Shown here piece by piece: positions 31,532 to 43,415 of a stretch of 64,000 nt of DNA. The notes beneath the pieces are model-generated. The model did not search any database and had not been told where the DNA came from. It saw only the letters and a program-made list of their open reading frames with translations. A program made the position numbers and the translations under genes. This DNA is from Cepaea nemoralis (Eukaryota; Mollusca; Gastropoda; Stylommatophora; Helicidae). The stretch is taken from positions 1-64,000 of the forward strand of contig JACEFZ010027773.1 of assembly GCA_014155875.1 (NCBI GenBank), read 5' to 3'. Within the stretch, counting starts at the first letter, position 1. Each line of letters begins with the position of its first letter.

Positions 31532-31673
31532 GAGAACAAGATAACAAGGCAGACCCCACCAACAACCCACGCAAAGTCATTGTCCTGACATCTTAGCCCG
31601 ACGCCGAAAACCACAACAGAGCAAACGAACATACACAGAGAAGAGTTGACACCCACGCAAAGGGGGGGGGGGG

Positions 31674-31746
<73 letters not shown>
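31501..31746 (+). repeat. (CAA)n, G-run and (GA)n
   Basis: (CAA)n at 31501-31530, about 12 G near 31663-31674, then about 35 GA units. Confidence 0.95.
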
Positions 31747-31749
<3 letters not shown>

Positions 31750-31819
31750 ACTGGAATGAGTTTTAAAGAAGGTAAAGCAAAAGATGCTGTCCCGCGCCTT
31801 GAACTCAACCGGCTCTCGA

Positions 31820-31892
31820 TGTGTGATTGTTGAGGAGGTTTCGAACGCACACACCCAGGCCAGCCACTAACCACTATACCACCAAGGCTGCT
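31820..31892 (-). mobile_element. tRNA-like SINE head
   Basis: The minus strand reads GCAGCCTTGGTGGTATAGTG (box A), then GTGCGTTCGAAACCTCC (box B), spaced as in a tRNA gene. There is no clear acceptor pairing or anticodon arm, so a SINE head or tRNA pseudogene is likelier than a functional tRNA. Confidence 0.5.
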
Positions 31893-32559
31893 AAAGTTGT
31901 ATGCACACTAATGAGCCACTCTTCTTCCTTTTTTTTCCTCACTCCATGGTTTTAGCCTCGCATTTCAACATTAATTTCTGGATAAAATCCACAGTCCGTT
32001 ACAGAATCCGGTTTATATCCCAAAGTTAATTATTACTGTAGCTCCTTGTATAAAGAACTACTTTCAAGCCGTTATTCTTCTCCCACACTTCTTTTGTTTA
32101 TTTCTTGTTTGCGTGATCTTACGATTGGACACGTTGTAAATGCCTTAATTCCTTCTACTCGTCTTTCACGTTTCTTCTTTTCGTTTTCCATTTGTGCATT
32201 GTTGTTTCGCGTGACCCTATGATTGGACAAGTCGTTTCCTTGCGTATTGCAGCTATCCAGCCACCTCATGAGCACTTGTTGCTTATATCTGATCTACGTA
32301 TGTTAGTCATACGATTTGTTCAGTGTCGTTAGCACACTATAACTATATCTATTTAACCTGCTGTTTATTTATTTGCTTATTATATCCAGCTTACGAATGC
32401 AGTCGCTTCAGCTCTTCCGTGCTATTACTGATTCACATTTGAGAATTACATTTGGTCTGGGACGCAGAGGTGTTTCCAAGGCACCAGGGCCGGGTTATAT
32501 ACTGGCCAAGACCTATTGACGCGTCCTCGTCGAGCGTCCTGGGCAACAGGTCCCTTCGG
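31893..32559. other. No recognised feature
   Basis: ACGATTGGAC/ATGATTGGAC-type motifs recur near 32122 and 32219 with shared flanks (a ~95-bp-spaced imperfect duplication). No gene seen. Confidence 0.4.
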
Positions 32560-32800
32560 GGTCCTGGCTAAAGTCAGTAGGATCGCCGATTCCTCCGAAG
32601 TCGGAGAGTGTCTGTCTGTACGGCGAGGATCCACCTGTCTGCACACCAATAAGCCAGACATGGGACAACGAATACTCACGCATACCTCAGGTCCTGTATG
32701 ACATCACACTGATGTTGGACAACAGGATGCCTTCATCCGACATACAGGACTTCGCGTTGGAGCTCAAGCCAACGAACACAAGCAAGCACATTTGGTCTTC
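32560..32800 (-). repeat. Interspersed repeat R1, copy 2
   Basis: Inverted relative to 1960-2165. The minus frame reads MSIRCPMSGLLVCRQVDPR and HSPTSEESA. See copy 1. Confidence 0.6.
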
Positions 32801-33149
32801 GCTTCAGAAGGTCCATAACGGGTAGCTGTAGTATGAGTCATCGTCATCATGTGTCATTTCTGGCGGCGCAGACAAGATTGTTCTTTCATAATAGTCTGGC
32901 GTGCTTTGATAAATTCAGGGATTGTTGGTCTTCTATAGCCACTCTGCCAACACATGCAGTATTCCCATCCCCCAACCCCAACTCTTCAACCCAGCCCCCT
33001 CTTACCAACGGTCTAATTCTTTTATTGACATGACTTCAAAATTAACGACAATGTGGGCTGTTTCAAATCGTCAGACGTACACTGGACACAGCATGGCAGA
33101 GGTTGGGCAGTGTTAAGGGCCTGGAACACAGCATCAGCACATCAATGAA

Positions 33150-33485
33150 ATTGTTTGAGAACAGTCATCTTTAGTGTGGCAACATACGGATGTCAAACAT
33201 TAATCATTTCGCAATCACTGAAAAAGAACATCGGGGCTTTTGAATTTAAATGTTATCTAAACATTCTTAAAATATCATGGACAAAGAAACAAGACACATA
33301 CTGACATTCTACAAGATCTGAACAACAACGATAACAACTTACTCTTAAACAGGAAAATGGCTTGGAAACTGGAATTCTTTGGCCATATTAGACATCTCAA
33401 CGGTTTAGAAAGATCAGACTTGGAAGGTATGGTTCCTGGGAAAAGAGGCAGAACCGGAAAGTAAAATATAATCTAACCCGCCTTC
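33150..33485 (+). pseudogene. LINE RT C-terminal fragment, fourth lineage
   Basis: Across frameshifts: SVATYGCQTLIISQSLKKN, IGAFEFKCYLNILKISWTK, then LEFFGHIRHLNGLERSDLEG and MVPGKRGRTGK-like blocks. This is the xSxATYGCESWTLxKxLxKxIxAFExxCYRxxLRISWTxKxTN signature of RTE-like elements. Confidence 0.7.
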
Positions 33486-33995
33486 CCTGTTTTACTCGCA
33501 CACAAAAGCAGAACGCGTTTATAATGGGCGTTTCTTTCTGTTTAGTCCATTAACATAATGCAAGAAATCATCAAGAGAACCACCCAACAACTAGCATACA
33601 AACACACAGTACAATGCGTGTTACACACGCAGCAACACAAGAAGTGACGAATTGCTCGTGTCCTTGGAAGCTAATTAACGGAACAGTTGTAGCAAATTAA
33701 TGACTATTGATTGATTGATTACCTAGAATCGGCGACATTGCCCGCAGGATAGACTCATTCTAGCTCTGTCTATCTCATAAAATGTAGGAGTGTCGGCATG
33801 TAGCAGACCCTTGTTAGAACGTTGCTCTCAACGTGGTCTCCGGAACAAATTCTCGATCCTTCGCCAGTTCATTTGCCCCAACCACGTTCATGCCCAAGGA
33901 GTTTCAATATTGTGTCGAAAATGCAGAAACAAGAATGATGTATTGATAAATGAGGGTTTAAATTACAACATAAAAGGGTTAAAGTCAGAAAGAAG

Positions 33996-33999
<4 letters not shown>
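33486..33999. other. Mostly unrecognised; possible LINE tail at 33705-33760
   Basis: TTGATTGATTACCTAGAATC at 33711 resembles the reverse complement of the RNase H LINE 3' end at 11511-11535 (stop plus (ATCA)n tail). The adjoining coding match is poor. Confidence 0.35.

Positions 34000-34084
<85 letters not shown>
34000..34084 (+). repeat. (GA)n microsatellite
   Basis: About 40 units. The Arg-Glu frame is a by-product. Confidence 0.95.
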
Positions 34085-34090
<6 letters not shown>

Positions 34091-34344
34091 CAAACCTTAT
34101 ATTCAAAGGGTTACGAACTGACAGTGAGGCCTGTCTAATATCATTCCCTCATTATCTCTCCTCTTTCATACATTATTTCATTCGCATATCTCTTTTTAGA
34201 TTAATCTCAAATGATACAAACAGTAATACATAGATTATGAATGCATCAGTGCAAATGTGCAAAACTCACTACTATATGATTAATTAATACACATAGTATT
34301 ATAGTAATTGTAACAAGGGTAGTAGAAATTTACCATTCAACAAG

Positions 34345-34605
34345 AAATAATATTATGCCTAGGTAGCGGGTTCATTCCCCAGATCGGTCAGCTGGACTAA
34401 AATGTTGACTTCTCGTCCTTGATTTGAGGACGTAAATTTGAAGTACCCCAGAAGTCGGAGTGAGTTCGCCTGATGGCTAGGTACACTGATAATAGGGAAA
34501 GCTAAGCCACACGCAAAAATCATTCCCGTGCATTGGACAAAGTAGCACGTGTATGGACAACGCTTGCGTTCAAAGCCAGCGAATGTGACAAAGAATGCTA
34601 GGACG
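34345..34605 (+). mobile_element. SINE-D copy
   Basis: Box B-like GGGTTCATTCCCC, TGGACTAAAATGTTGACTTC, TCGTCCTTGATTTGAGGACG, then GAGTTCGCCTGATGGCTAGG, ACTGATAATAGGGAAAGCTA and GCGTTCAAAGCCAGCGAATG. The head is incomplete. Confidence 0.7.
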
Positions 34606-35279
34606 TTTAAGACGGCATATACTGAGTTGAGTGAGTGAGATAGTGTTCAAATAGATTAGATTGTATGTATAGGGATTGGTGGCATCTGTGATTCGTCACG
34701 GGAGATTGTTACACAACTTAGCTGCGGAGTACACAAAGCGTGTTTTGTGTAATTCTATCATAGGATTTGGGATCTGTAGTACATTTATGTGTTTGCTATT
34801 TCAAGCAGAATAATTTGTCAACGGCCTTGTGTAATTTGGAGCACTTTTAGATTTTTTTTTTTTTTTTTTTTTGGATTGATTTTGCGTTATTGAAAAGCAA
34901 ACGTTATGCAGTTGTAAGTTGAAAACAATTATATAGATTAGAGCTGTCACTTTCGATGTTGGGTATGAATTAAACCTATAGACCGTTTCTGAAGTTAGTA
35001 ATGTCGCTTATTGATTTAAATGGAACAACCATCTCCATTGTGAAGCAATATTCTGTGTCTGTATGTTGGAAGTATTGAATGTCTTTCATGTGTTTTCATC
35101 AATGACATTTTAATACTTTAACAAACTGGTAGAAGTTTTCTTTCTGTTTGCTTCATGGATACTTGAAGTGGAAAATTAAAGGTTAGATTTCTAAAACTGA
35201 TAAGGCCGAATGCGTCGTGTTTTGTTACATACTATCTTGTCGCGCATTAAAGTTTAAGGATTCTGTATGAATTATTAAA
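34606..35279. other. No recognised gene
   Basis: T homopolymer of about 21 at 34852-34872. No credible frame. Confidence 0.4.
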
Positions 35280-35670
35280 TTGTAAGAAGACACAACTTAT
35301 CATCGTCACTATGAAGAATAAAATACCACAATGTAATATACAAGTATATGGGAATATTTTCAAACTAGTGAATCGGTACAATTATCTCGGAACAGTCATA
35401 AAATCTGATGGGAGATGCTTTGAAAAGATTAGAACAAGAATCGCCATGGCGAAGATAGCATTTTGCAAGGAGGAAAACATACTGACCAATAAAAAGATGT
35501 TATCTGCAACTAGAAAAAGAGTGTTGTGGTGCTACATTGGACTTGTACTTTTGTATGGATGGCCACGTGGTATGGTCGAGACAAAAACACTGAGCTGATC
35601 CACGACTCTGGTGATCGTGTGACATGGCGAGACATGACAGCCCAGGCTTATCCGAATGGCACATGAAGAA
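35280..35670 (+). pseudogene. RTE-like LINE fragment with internal deletion
   Basis: Same lineage as the 5-kb element. The frame reads NKIPQCNIQVYGNIFKLVN, RYNYLGTVIKSDGRCFEKI, RTRIAMAKIAFCKEENILTN and RKRVLWCYIGLVLLYGW. It then jumps directly to the last ~90 bases of the element (GGTATGGTCGAGACAAAAAC, GAGCTGATCCACGACTCTGG). About 250 bases between them, encoding the CETW-to-WHGR stretch, are deleted. Confidence 0.8.
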
Positions 35671-36135
35671 TGAATGTAAAGTATGTATTTTCTGTCTGCT
35701 TGTTAGTAACATAGAGTTGTGTCTTATTAATGTTTATTTGCACAGACTTAACTATATTGTTTAGATATTCTTACAAAGACTACTAATAGCAAGTTCGAGC
35801 GTTTGTAAAGAAAAGACTGTTCTGTCAGCAATATGTAACAGGAAGACGAAAACAGGCATAAGGGAGGATAATATTTGGAAATGGCAAATAACACGGAGCC
35901 ACTTATGGAACCTTGAGGTGCTTAGCGACAACGAGTCATTACCCTCTTTGGACAACAATCACCTTCAAATTAATATCCGAATTGTGGCTGACTCTGTCAC
36001 GGGATTATTAATATGAGCCAAGTTATGGATCCTAAAAGACAAGATAACTTCACTTCTAGGGTTGAATGGTGTACGAGTAATGGCATATTGGAATGTGGAT
36101 AGCGATGTAGTGTATGATACTTTTTTTTTTGTTTT
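35671..36135. other. No recognised feature
   Basis: Nothing beyond chance frames. Confidence 0.4.
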
Positions 36136-36139
36136 TTGT

Positions 36140-36290
36140 TATTCACATATTCTTTACAGGACGTAACAGTCAAGTCCAGCATTCTGTGGCTGTTTGTGAT
36201 TCCTGGGTAAGTTTGACTTTAAATGGTTTGCTATTGCTTCCTGAACGACCGGCATTCGAACCCCTGTCCCACAGAGTCTCTTATAGAAAG
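36140..36290 (-). mobile_element. SINE-A 3' fragment
   Basis: CATATTCTTTACAGGACGTA, TTTGCTATTGCTTCCTGAAC, GACCGGC. The box B-like block is CATTCGAACCCCTG. The head beyond is lost. Confidence 0.75.
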
Positions 36291-36324
36291 AAAGGAATTA
36301 GTGAGTGGCTGGTAGGTTTCTCAT

Positions 36325-36567
36325 AGATTGATGAGTGAGTGAGTGAGTGAGTGGGTGGGTGAGTGGGTGGGTGAGTGAGTGATTGAGTGGGTGGGTGGGT
36401 GGGTGAGTGTGTGCATCGGTCGGCCGGTCGGTCGGTCGGCCGGTCGGTCGGTCGGTCGGTCGGTCGGTTTGTCGATCCGTCCATCCATTCGTCTGCTCAG
36501 TTCGGTTCAGTCCAGTTCAGGTCAGTAGAAGAGTAATTTAGTGAGTTAGTGAAGAATGTGAGGGGGT

Positions 36568-36616
<49 letters not shown>

Positions 36617-36620
36617 AGGG
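36325..36620 (+). repeat. (GTGA)/(GTGG)/(GTCG) arrays and (GA)n
   Basis: Tetranucleotide blocks at 36332-36475 pass from GTGA/GTGG to GGTC with CGGCCGG interruptions. A short (GA)n follows at 36570-36616. Confidence 0.95.
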
Positions 36621-36974
36621 GGTTAAAGGAGAAGAAAGAAATTATCGGTTGATAGAGATTCAGAGAGTATGTATTACATCATTCACAAAGTTATAATTGC
36701 ATGCGACTACGCCTATGTTGTGTTTCCAATTTAGTATCCCACGTGATATACATCCCCTGTCTTGTCTGTAGTCTCGCCCACGTGTTTCACATATTGTCTT
36801 TCACAATCGTATAATCCCGGAATTTTGCCAGCTTGTGTAAATTTCTGTCAGTGTATTTTCCTTGTTTCAGTTATCTGTTATATTTACACCAGATCAAATA
36901 TGCCTGCATGTAGTTTTACCGTATTATGAAGGATAACATCACTGCCATTATGTAAGGTGTTTTTTTTTTTTTTT
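36621..36974. other. No recognised feature
   Basis: It ends in a T homopolymer of about 17. Confidence 0.4.
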
Positions 36975-37215
36975 TTTGCAAATCCCTTACAGGACGTTCC
37001 AGTCAACATCAGTATTTTTCAGCCGTTGTTGATGTACTAGGCAAGATTATGCTCAGTAATTTGCCATTGCTTTCTGAGCGGTCGACTCACATTGCCGTAA
37101 GTTACCAACGCGGCGAGAACCGCTGCCGATTCTCACGCAGGTTACGTTACTCACAAGAATATACGGGATTACGGAGAAAGACGTTAACTCCTAGGCCAGG
37201 GAGACCGGCCTTATG
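36975..37215 (-). mobile_element. SINE-A copy
   Basis: AAATCCCTTACAGGACGTTC, AATTTGCCATTGCTTTCTGA, GGCGAGAACCGCTGCCGATT (box B region), CGGGATTACGGAGAAAG, CCAGGGAGACCGGC. Full length, minus. Confidence 0.8.
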
Positions 37216-37289
37216 TAAGGTCTGAACATCGGAAAAAGTAGTCCATAAGCAGTATCATGTGTCGGAAAGTGAAAATAGAATGTGACCAT

Positions 37290-37480
37290 GTTAAACTTCA
37301 AGTAATTGAGAAAGAATGTTAACGGAAAGCGTGGTTCTTGGAACAAGAGGCAGTGGTAGACTAACGCAAGGGCGGCCGCAAGCCATTAGAGACACCTTGG
37401 GCATTCGAATGCATGATGTCAGGCACTGGCAAGTGGTGGAGAATCTTTCCGCTGGATTCCGATGAGAGAGACGTTGTATA
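37290..37480 (+). pseudogene. LINE C-terminal fragment
   Basis: The frame reads VVLGTRGSGRLTQGRPQAIR, DTLGIRMHDVRHWQVVENLS and AGFR-stop. This is the GxRGxGRPxxRWxDxIxxxLGxxxxxxxxxAxxRxxWR end of RTE-like proteins, possibly the same lineage as 33150-33485. Confidence 0.6.
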
Positions 37481-37859
37481 AACGACTTGCTATATGACAA
37501 AAGTGTAATCATTAACTCTTTATTTAATCAGTAATAGTTTTTTATATTCATTGGAAAACTGTGCCAGGGCAGTCTATGTTCTGATCGGTTCAGAAGATAC
37601 GGACTTATATCCTACTGCAGAGCTGGTCATGTTCAGAATAACGATTAGTTTGTAATATCATACATCCCCATGATGTCTTAGGGGTGTGATCAAATACCTG
37701 ACCTTGCCGGATTAGTACGTTGGTTGTGAATCCTGTGCGAGACTGTGAATCTTGATTCTGAAATGAATAAGTGCAATGAGATGATAAATCGCCATAAGCG
37801 ACTTTCTGTATCTGCCATGAGCTTATATTATATACAGTAGTTTTCCATAAGCAAACCTC
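37481..37859. other. No recognised feature
   Basis: Nothing convincing. Confidence 0.4.
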
Positions 37860-38000
37860 TTTAATTGGATATATAATACAACATGTCTGCTACCATATTA
37901 ACAACTTTTATGTCATAACTGTGAAACTACTTCCCATTTTCCGTCATCCATTTTTGTTTGGTCCAAACCCACTTTTTGTTTGGTACTGAATATGTTAATG
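37860..38000 (-). repeat. Interspersed repeat R2, copy 2
   Basis: Reverse complement of 27640-27800. See copy 1. Minus peptide KQKVGLDQTKMDDGKWE. Confidence 0.55.
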
Positions 38001-38525
38001 CCGATGCATTCGCGTTCAGTATGCCTAAGCGCCGAAACAGGCTTACCCCTATTAAAGTGAGCCTTGATGTAGCGACTGTTCTCCCTACCGGTACCAATGT
38101 ATCATCTTCCTTTCTCCAAACTCAGCGGAGTGTGCAAGACCGGTACTGACATTTCAACTCCACGGAGATGTCTGTTAGGATGTAACCATGATTCAGCACA
38201 GCACAAACTGGTTGGCTGGGACGTAGAATACAAACAAGAGTCCTGGTGTGCAAGATGCGAAAATTAACTATCTCAGGTCAGTTGGAAATGGCAAAGAATC
38301 ATCCGTAATGCCGCAAAATTGCTTGGTTCGTGGGGATGTTGGAAATGGCTAAAATTAAGCCGCAATGTCTTAAAATTGCTTAGATATCAAAAGTCAAAAC
38401 ATCCCCACACTATTCTGTTTCTCTTGGTAAGATATGTGTAGAACAAGTAATTCTTTCATAAATCCTTGAAGAAGTCGGACACACTGACATCTGAGTTATA
38501 GACATGCACAGTTAGGCATGGGGAG
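38001..38525. other. Unclassified with a ~62-bp imperfect duplication
   Basis: GTTGGAAATGGC followed by a CCGCAA and AAAATTGCTTGG-type segment occurs twice, near 38280 and 38338. Confidence 0.45.
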
Positions 38526-38529
38526 ACGT

Positions 38530-38600
38530 TGTTGCGTAGTGGCAAGACCCTAGCCTGATGGGTCCGGTGGTCACGGGTTTAAATTCACCTCCTACCATAT
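38530..38600 (+). mobile_element. tRNA-like SINE head
   Basis: GTTGCGTAGTGGCAAGACCC (box A) and CACGGGTTTAAATTCACC (box B-like) with tRNA spacing. The body is not assigned to families A-E. Confidence 0.5.
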
Positions 38601-39470
38601 GTCCATTACATACTACTTACTATGAAACAATCAGTTTTGCACCACTAACTAATGAGATGATTATAGTTATACGCCAGTAGAAATGTCGGTAAGTAGTTTT
38701 AGCCTTATCTTCCGAGCGACGCGGGCATCTGTGTGAAATATTATCAGACATTTATTTAACCCTTGGCTGTTAGTCTATTTCTGTGTAGCCGTCGCTGCGA
38801 CGGATGGGGTTGCAGGTCCGCTATAGAACGTTTGATCCACAGGCCGTGGTCTGAAGACCACTTTGCGCATATGCAGGGTTTAGTCCACTTGACTTGTCCG
38901 ATGTGGGGGACCATACCACTAGCTGCGCAGTCATTGAGAGGGCTGTTGGTATAGTTAGGGTTCTTGACCCGGGCCCGTATACCGACAGGAAGACTAGAAG
39001 TACCAAATAATCACCGGCCGGGATTCTAACCCACCACTTCCACGCAGCGCCTATAACACAGGACACCCCAGACATCCCCATAGCTATGCCACTCCAACAC
39101 ATTTACACACACACACTGTTGGTACTTTACTCCTCGACCACACAGATACAGCACAACCCCTCCACCACACAAACCTCAGCACACACCCTCGACAACCCCA
39201 CCCACTCCTATTCTCCACCACCATTTATTCAGTCCTCCAGCCCGACCCTGGTATTCGAACATACCACCTTCATATAACGAAGGTGCCTCTCTTCAGGAAC
39301 ACGTGTACTTCGAGGGATGACCAACAACACAGGCATCTGCCATACCCAGGTCACCACCTTTACACACACGGTTGATGCTCTATCCTTCGACCATCCCAAG
39401 GTCACACATCCCGACCATTACACCCACTAGTACTCACTATCTTTACTTTATTACGGTTTTCATTTGATGA
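38601..39470. other. No recognised gene; CA/CCA-rich 39090-39270
   Basis: Chance frames only. A box B-like GGTATTCGAACATACC palindrome is at about 39250. Confidence 0.35.
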
Positions 39471-39499
39471 TATGTAACCCGTATGCTGATAGTGTATAA

Positions 39500-39685
39500 G
39501 CAGTAATACCCTCTACAGATCATATCCCGCCCATCCCCGCCCCTCGCGCACGCCGCTTCCGCGCGCCGCCCCGTCAGCCACACAACCTGGAGAGGCAGAT
39601 GGCTTGATCACTTCGCCACGGAGCATCCCCTTACTTTACTTTACTTTACTTACTTTACTTTACTTTACTTTACTTTACTTATAGT
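39500..39685 (-). mobile_element. GC-rich tRNA-like SINE head beside a (CTTTA)n tract
   Basis: The minus strand reads GGATGCTCCGTGGCGAAGTG (box A), ATCAAGCCATCTGCCTCTCC, close to the SINE-B head at 24005. It passes into an unusually GC-rich segment (39525-39580). The (CTTTA)n run at 39633-39680 abuts it. Confidence 0.5.
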
Positions 39686-39689
39686 TAGG

Positions 39690-40027
39690 CGTGAAAACTT
39701 TCCTCTAAAGATTAACGACGAAAAACATCCTTGAATTCGGAATAGAACTTTGGACAATGAGTAAGGAAGCATAGCAATTCTTTGAAGTCACAGACACGTG
39801 TTCTTACAGTAAATACAGTAATACATTGGACAGTTAAAATGATTAATGTAAGTATTTGAAAGAGACTGAGGCACAAAATCAACACACACCAGAAAGCGGC
39901 ATAAGGCGTTTTTATTATGTTGTGAAAAGAGAAACTAAGAGCATTATTTTGCTGATCCGGCACCTTCTGCAACTGTCTTGTTCCAGATGTATTGGTGTTA
40001 CCTTTCCTCTGGAGTAAACTAAGCAGG
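39690..40027. other. No recognised feature
   Basis: Nothing convincing. Confidence 0.4.
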
Positions 40028-40040
40028 CAGAGAGAGAGAC

Positions 40041-40120
<80 letters not shown>
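40028..40120 (+). repeat. (GA)n microsatellite
   Basis: Interrupted GA and GACA units. Confidence 0.95.
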
Positions 40121-40125
<5 letters not shown>

Positions 40126-41849
40126 TGCTCCATGGGCAACACATGATCTCTACAATTCAGCCAAGGTGTTGTGCTATGGAGAGGTATAAATCCATGCATG
40201 GACCCGGCTATAAGTTGTAGTTATTACGCCGTTTAGAAGCATAATGTAACAAACTAGCGTCTGTCAAGACGGGAAGGTGATAGTAAGAACACTGAAAACT
40301 GGAAGATTGTAACAGCTGGAAAGATCTCTTGAAAATGAACAGAGTAAGTCTGCTAAAGAAAAATGTTGACAGCCCTCCGTGATGGTATCGAAAGATTTAT
40401 CATGCGACTTAATAAACAGAGATCTCGAAATGAGGTAGAATGATAGCCTACTCTATTTTGGAAAGGCTTTTGATGACGATGATGAAGTCACGTCACCATA
40501 TACTACTTCCTTAATGAAATATATTTATTTAGCCACTTTAGTAACTTTTTCTAAATTGCTTTTTAATTATATAATCTGTAACCTGCATAGTTGGATAGCT
40601 CTTGAAAAAACACATCCAACGGTACCTTATTCAAGTCTTTAGGTCAATTTTAAGCCGAGATATTAATGTTTGTGTGTAAGTTTATAATTTAAAAGGGACA
40701 TATAGAAGAAAAACGATTTTGACCTTTCACTTTTTGTGAACCTACCTACACACTCACACAACTATCGGTTGACATTGTCGCCAAGGGAGATTAATATAGC
40801 TGCCGGTTTATATATATACACTCACCTCACGCACACAGATATATACATCTTCACGTCATCTGTGTGACGTCAGACCACACGTGGACTGCACGCGAGTCTT
40901 GTCAGCCAGCGTAGATAGATGCATTTTGACAAAAGATATTCCGTTGGAAAGATGAAAAATTAACTGTGATATGGTCCATGTAGAGTGATGAAAAATTAAA
41001 CATACATACAATAATGGGTGTTGAATGTAAACAAGCATTCATTATCATTGTAGTCGCTCTGAATATTCCATAACAATATTAAATGTTCCTAACTGGAGTA
41101 AAACTATCATTGAAATACCGCATTACAGCATGCCATCTACATAATTTCAGTGTCATATTGATTGCCAACTTAAATGGTTGAAAATTACAAAATACACGTA
41201 AAAATGGATGCTAAATTTAATAATATATAGTAGAACAATGTAATACGTCTCATAAAAACGGTGTTTACGGGTTTATTTACCACTCAGAATAGGTAGCCTG
41301 GTTCTCCGGTATAACAAGGATTCTTGAAGCGCCAGAAATGCACAAGGCAAAACGAGGTGGGGAAAACTATATCAAGTAATCAGTGTCTGTTTTAACTCGA
41401 TCTTGAAATAATCGTGGAATTTAACATAATGAGTACGCTTACCGTTCCCATATGGGAGACACAAAAACAAATATCCGAACGTAACCGCAAGAAATATTCT
41501 AGTAAAATACGCAAAATGAACCGCAGTACCTATATTTATTGTACCTCTGGAAATTCATATTGCTACATTCGGTTATATGTGTATATTTATTATTTGCCCT
41601 ACCGCGCTCATTTAGATTGAAATAAGCTTTCAATCATCGATGCATTGACAGTTGCAGGTGTATAAATTACTCACAAAATCTGTATGGAAAAGACATTCAA
41701 TTTATGGGCATATCAACAGATGAGTGGAGATAGAGACATTGTATTTTATGTGACATTAAAGACAAGAACAGCAAATTAAGACCGGGACAGGTTTATCTGG
41801 ACGGCTTCAAAAGCTGAGCAACATATAATAATATTTACAGCGGGTTAAC
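40121..41849. other. No recognised gene
   Basis: A comparatively repeat-poor 1.7 kb of AT-rich sequence. No frame over about 70 codons and no recognised motif. If host regulatory or intronic sequence exists in this window, it could be here, but nothing in the sequence shows it. Confidence 0.4.
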
Positions 41850-42080
41850 AGCAAGAAAATCGATTTTGTTAGCGGCAGTTTTTATGCCAAATGGTGTGGC
41901 CTCTTTCCGCAGAGCGAACCAACAAAGGCTTCGTATAGAGCACGAATTTGGTAGCTCCAGCGACGACCTCCCAGGATTCTGCAAAAAACAACACCAATTG
42001 TCCCCGTGAAGTAAATGACTGGTTGTGCTAACGAACCCTCGACCTTTGAAGCGAGAGGCAGGCGGTTTGACCACATAGAC
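41850..42080 (-). mobile_element. SINE-B copy
   Basis: ATGGTGTGGCCTCTTTCCGC, AGCTCCAGCGACGACCTCCC, AACGAACCCTCGACCTTTGA (box B region), GGCGGTTTGACCACATAGAC (box A region). Minus orientation. Confidence 0.75.
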
Positions 42081-42129
42081 AAGGGATAATATAATATGGA
42101 GCAAAGACTTTGTTGTTTATCATTGGTAA

Positions 42130-42610
42130 GATATGAAAGATAGTGAGAGACACATTGAAATAGACATACAGATAGGCGATAGACAGTCAAAGATTGACAC
42201 AGAGATCGAGACAGACAGACAGACAGACAGACGGATGGACGGACGGCCGGCCGGGCGGGCAGACAGACAGGAGATAGAGAGAGAGAAACAACAGGGTGAT
42301 ACAGGCAGAGAGTGACAGTGATATAGACACAGAGGGAGACAAAGAGAGACTGAGCGGCAGAGGAAGACAGCGAGAGACAATATCTCCTCCAGACCAGCTA
42401 CTATATACAATAAACAAACTAGAATTATGACCAATTGTCTACCCGTGTATATGTGTATGTGTGTTCTGAGCTCTTTATCTGTGCCAGTGATGCACACGCC
42501 TAACTCAGCGTGATATATGTGTGAGAGAGGAGAAGCGTGAAAGAGAGAAGGAGAAAGAGGGAGAGTGGAAGCGAGAAGGGGAGAGCGGGGAAAAAAGGGG
42601 GTGAAGAGAG

Positions 42611-42672
<62 letters not shown>

Positions 42673-43415
42673 AGAAGAGTGAAAGAGAGAAAAGAGAGAA
42701 AGTGGAAGACAGGGGTAAAGAGAGATAGGGAAAAGTGGAAGGGTGAAGGAAGAAGAGTGGAAGAGAGAGGGTGAAGAGTGGATGAGAGAGGGGGATAGTG
42801 GAAGAGCGAGGGAAAGAGAGAATGAGGAGGAGTGGAAGAGAGATGGGAGAGAAAGAGAGAGGGGAAGAATAGAAGAGCTGAGAAGGGAAATAGTCGAAGA
42901 GAGAGAGGGAAAAGAGTTTAAGAGAGAGGGGAGGAGTGGAAGAGAGAGAGAGAAAATGAGAAGTGTGCAGGAGAAAGAGGGGGAAGGATGCAACAGATAT
43001 TGGGAAAGTAGAAGATAGAGGAGGGAAAGAATGGAAAAGAGAGGGGTGAAAGAGAGAGTGGGGGAAGAGTAGAATAGAGAAAGGGGGAGTGGAAGAGAGA
43101 GTAGAAGAGTGGAAGAGATAGGAAGGGGGGGGGAGATTGGAAGAGAAAGAGGGAGATAAGTGGAAGACAGAGAATGGATAGTGGAAGAGAGAGAGGATGG
43201 AAGAGAGATGGGAGAGAAGCGTGGAAGAGAGAGGTGGAAAAGAGAGACGGTGGAAGAGAGAGGGGGAGAAGAGAGGAAGAGAGAGGGGGTGGGGTGGAAA
43301 AGAGAGAGGGAGGAAAAGTGTACGAGAGAGAGAGAGGGGAGGGATTGGAATAGAGAGAGAGAGAGGAAGAGTGGAAGAGAGAGAGGGTGGAAGAGAGGGA
43401 GAAAGAGCATTACGA
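42130..43415 (+). repeat. Purine-rich tract, 0.9 kb nearly pure GA
   Basis: A GACA/GGAC mosaic occupies 42200-42275. From about 42520 to 43410 the plus strand is almost all A and G, with sparse T and very few C, including a pure (GA)n at 42610-42668. The ~300-codon Ser/Pro/Leu frames on minus and Arg/Glu/Lys frames on plus exist only because a pyrimidine strand lacks stop codons. Confidence 0.93.

Noticed and set aside
31820..31892. Functional tRNA gene on minus
   Set aside because: Box A and box B are present, but I cannot fold an acceptor stem or anticodon arm. A SINE head is more likely.
40121..41849. Host gene or conserved regulatory region in the repeat-poor interval
   Set aside because: Absence of repeats is the only argument. 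No frame, splice pattern or motif could be supported.
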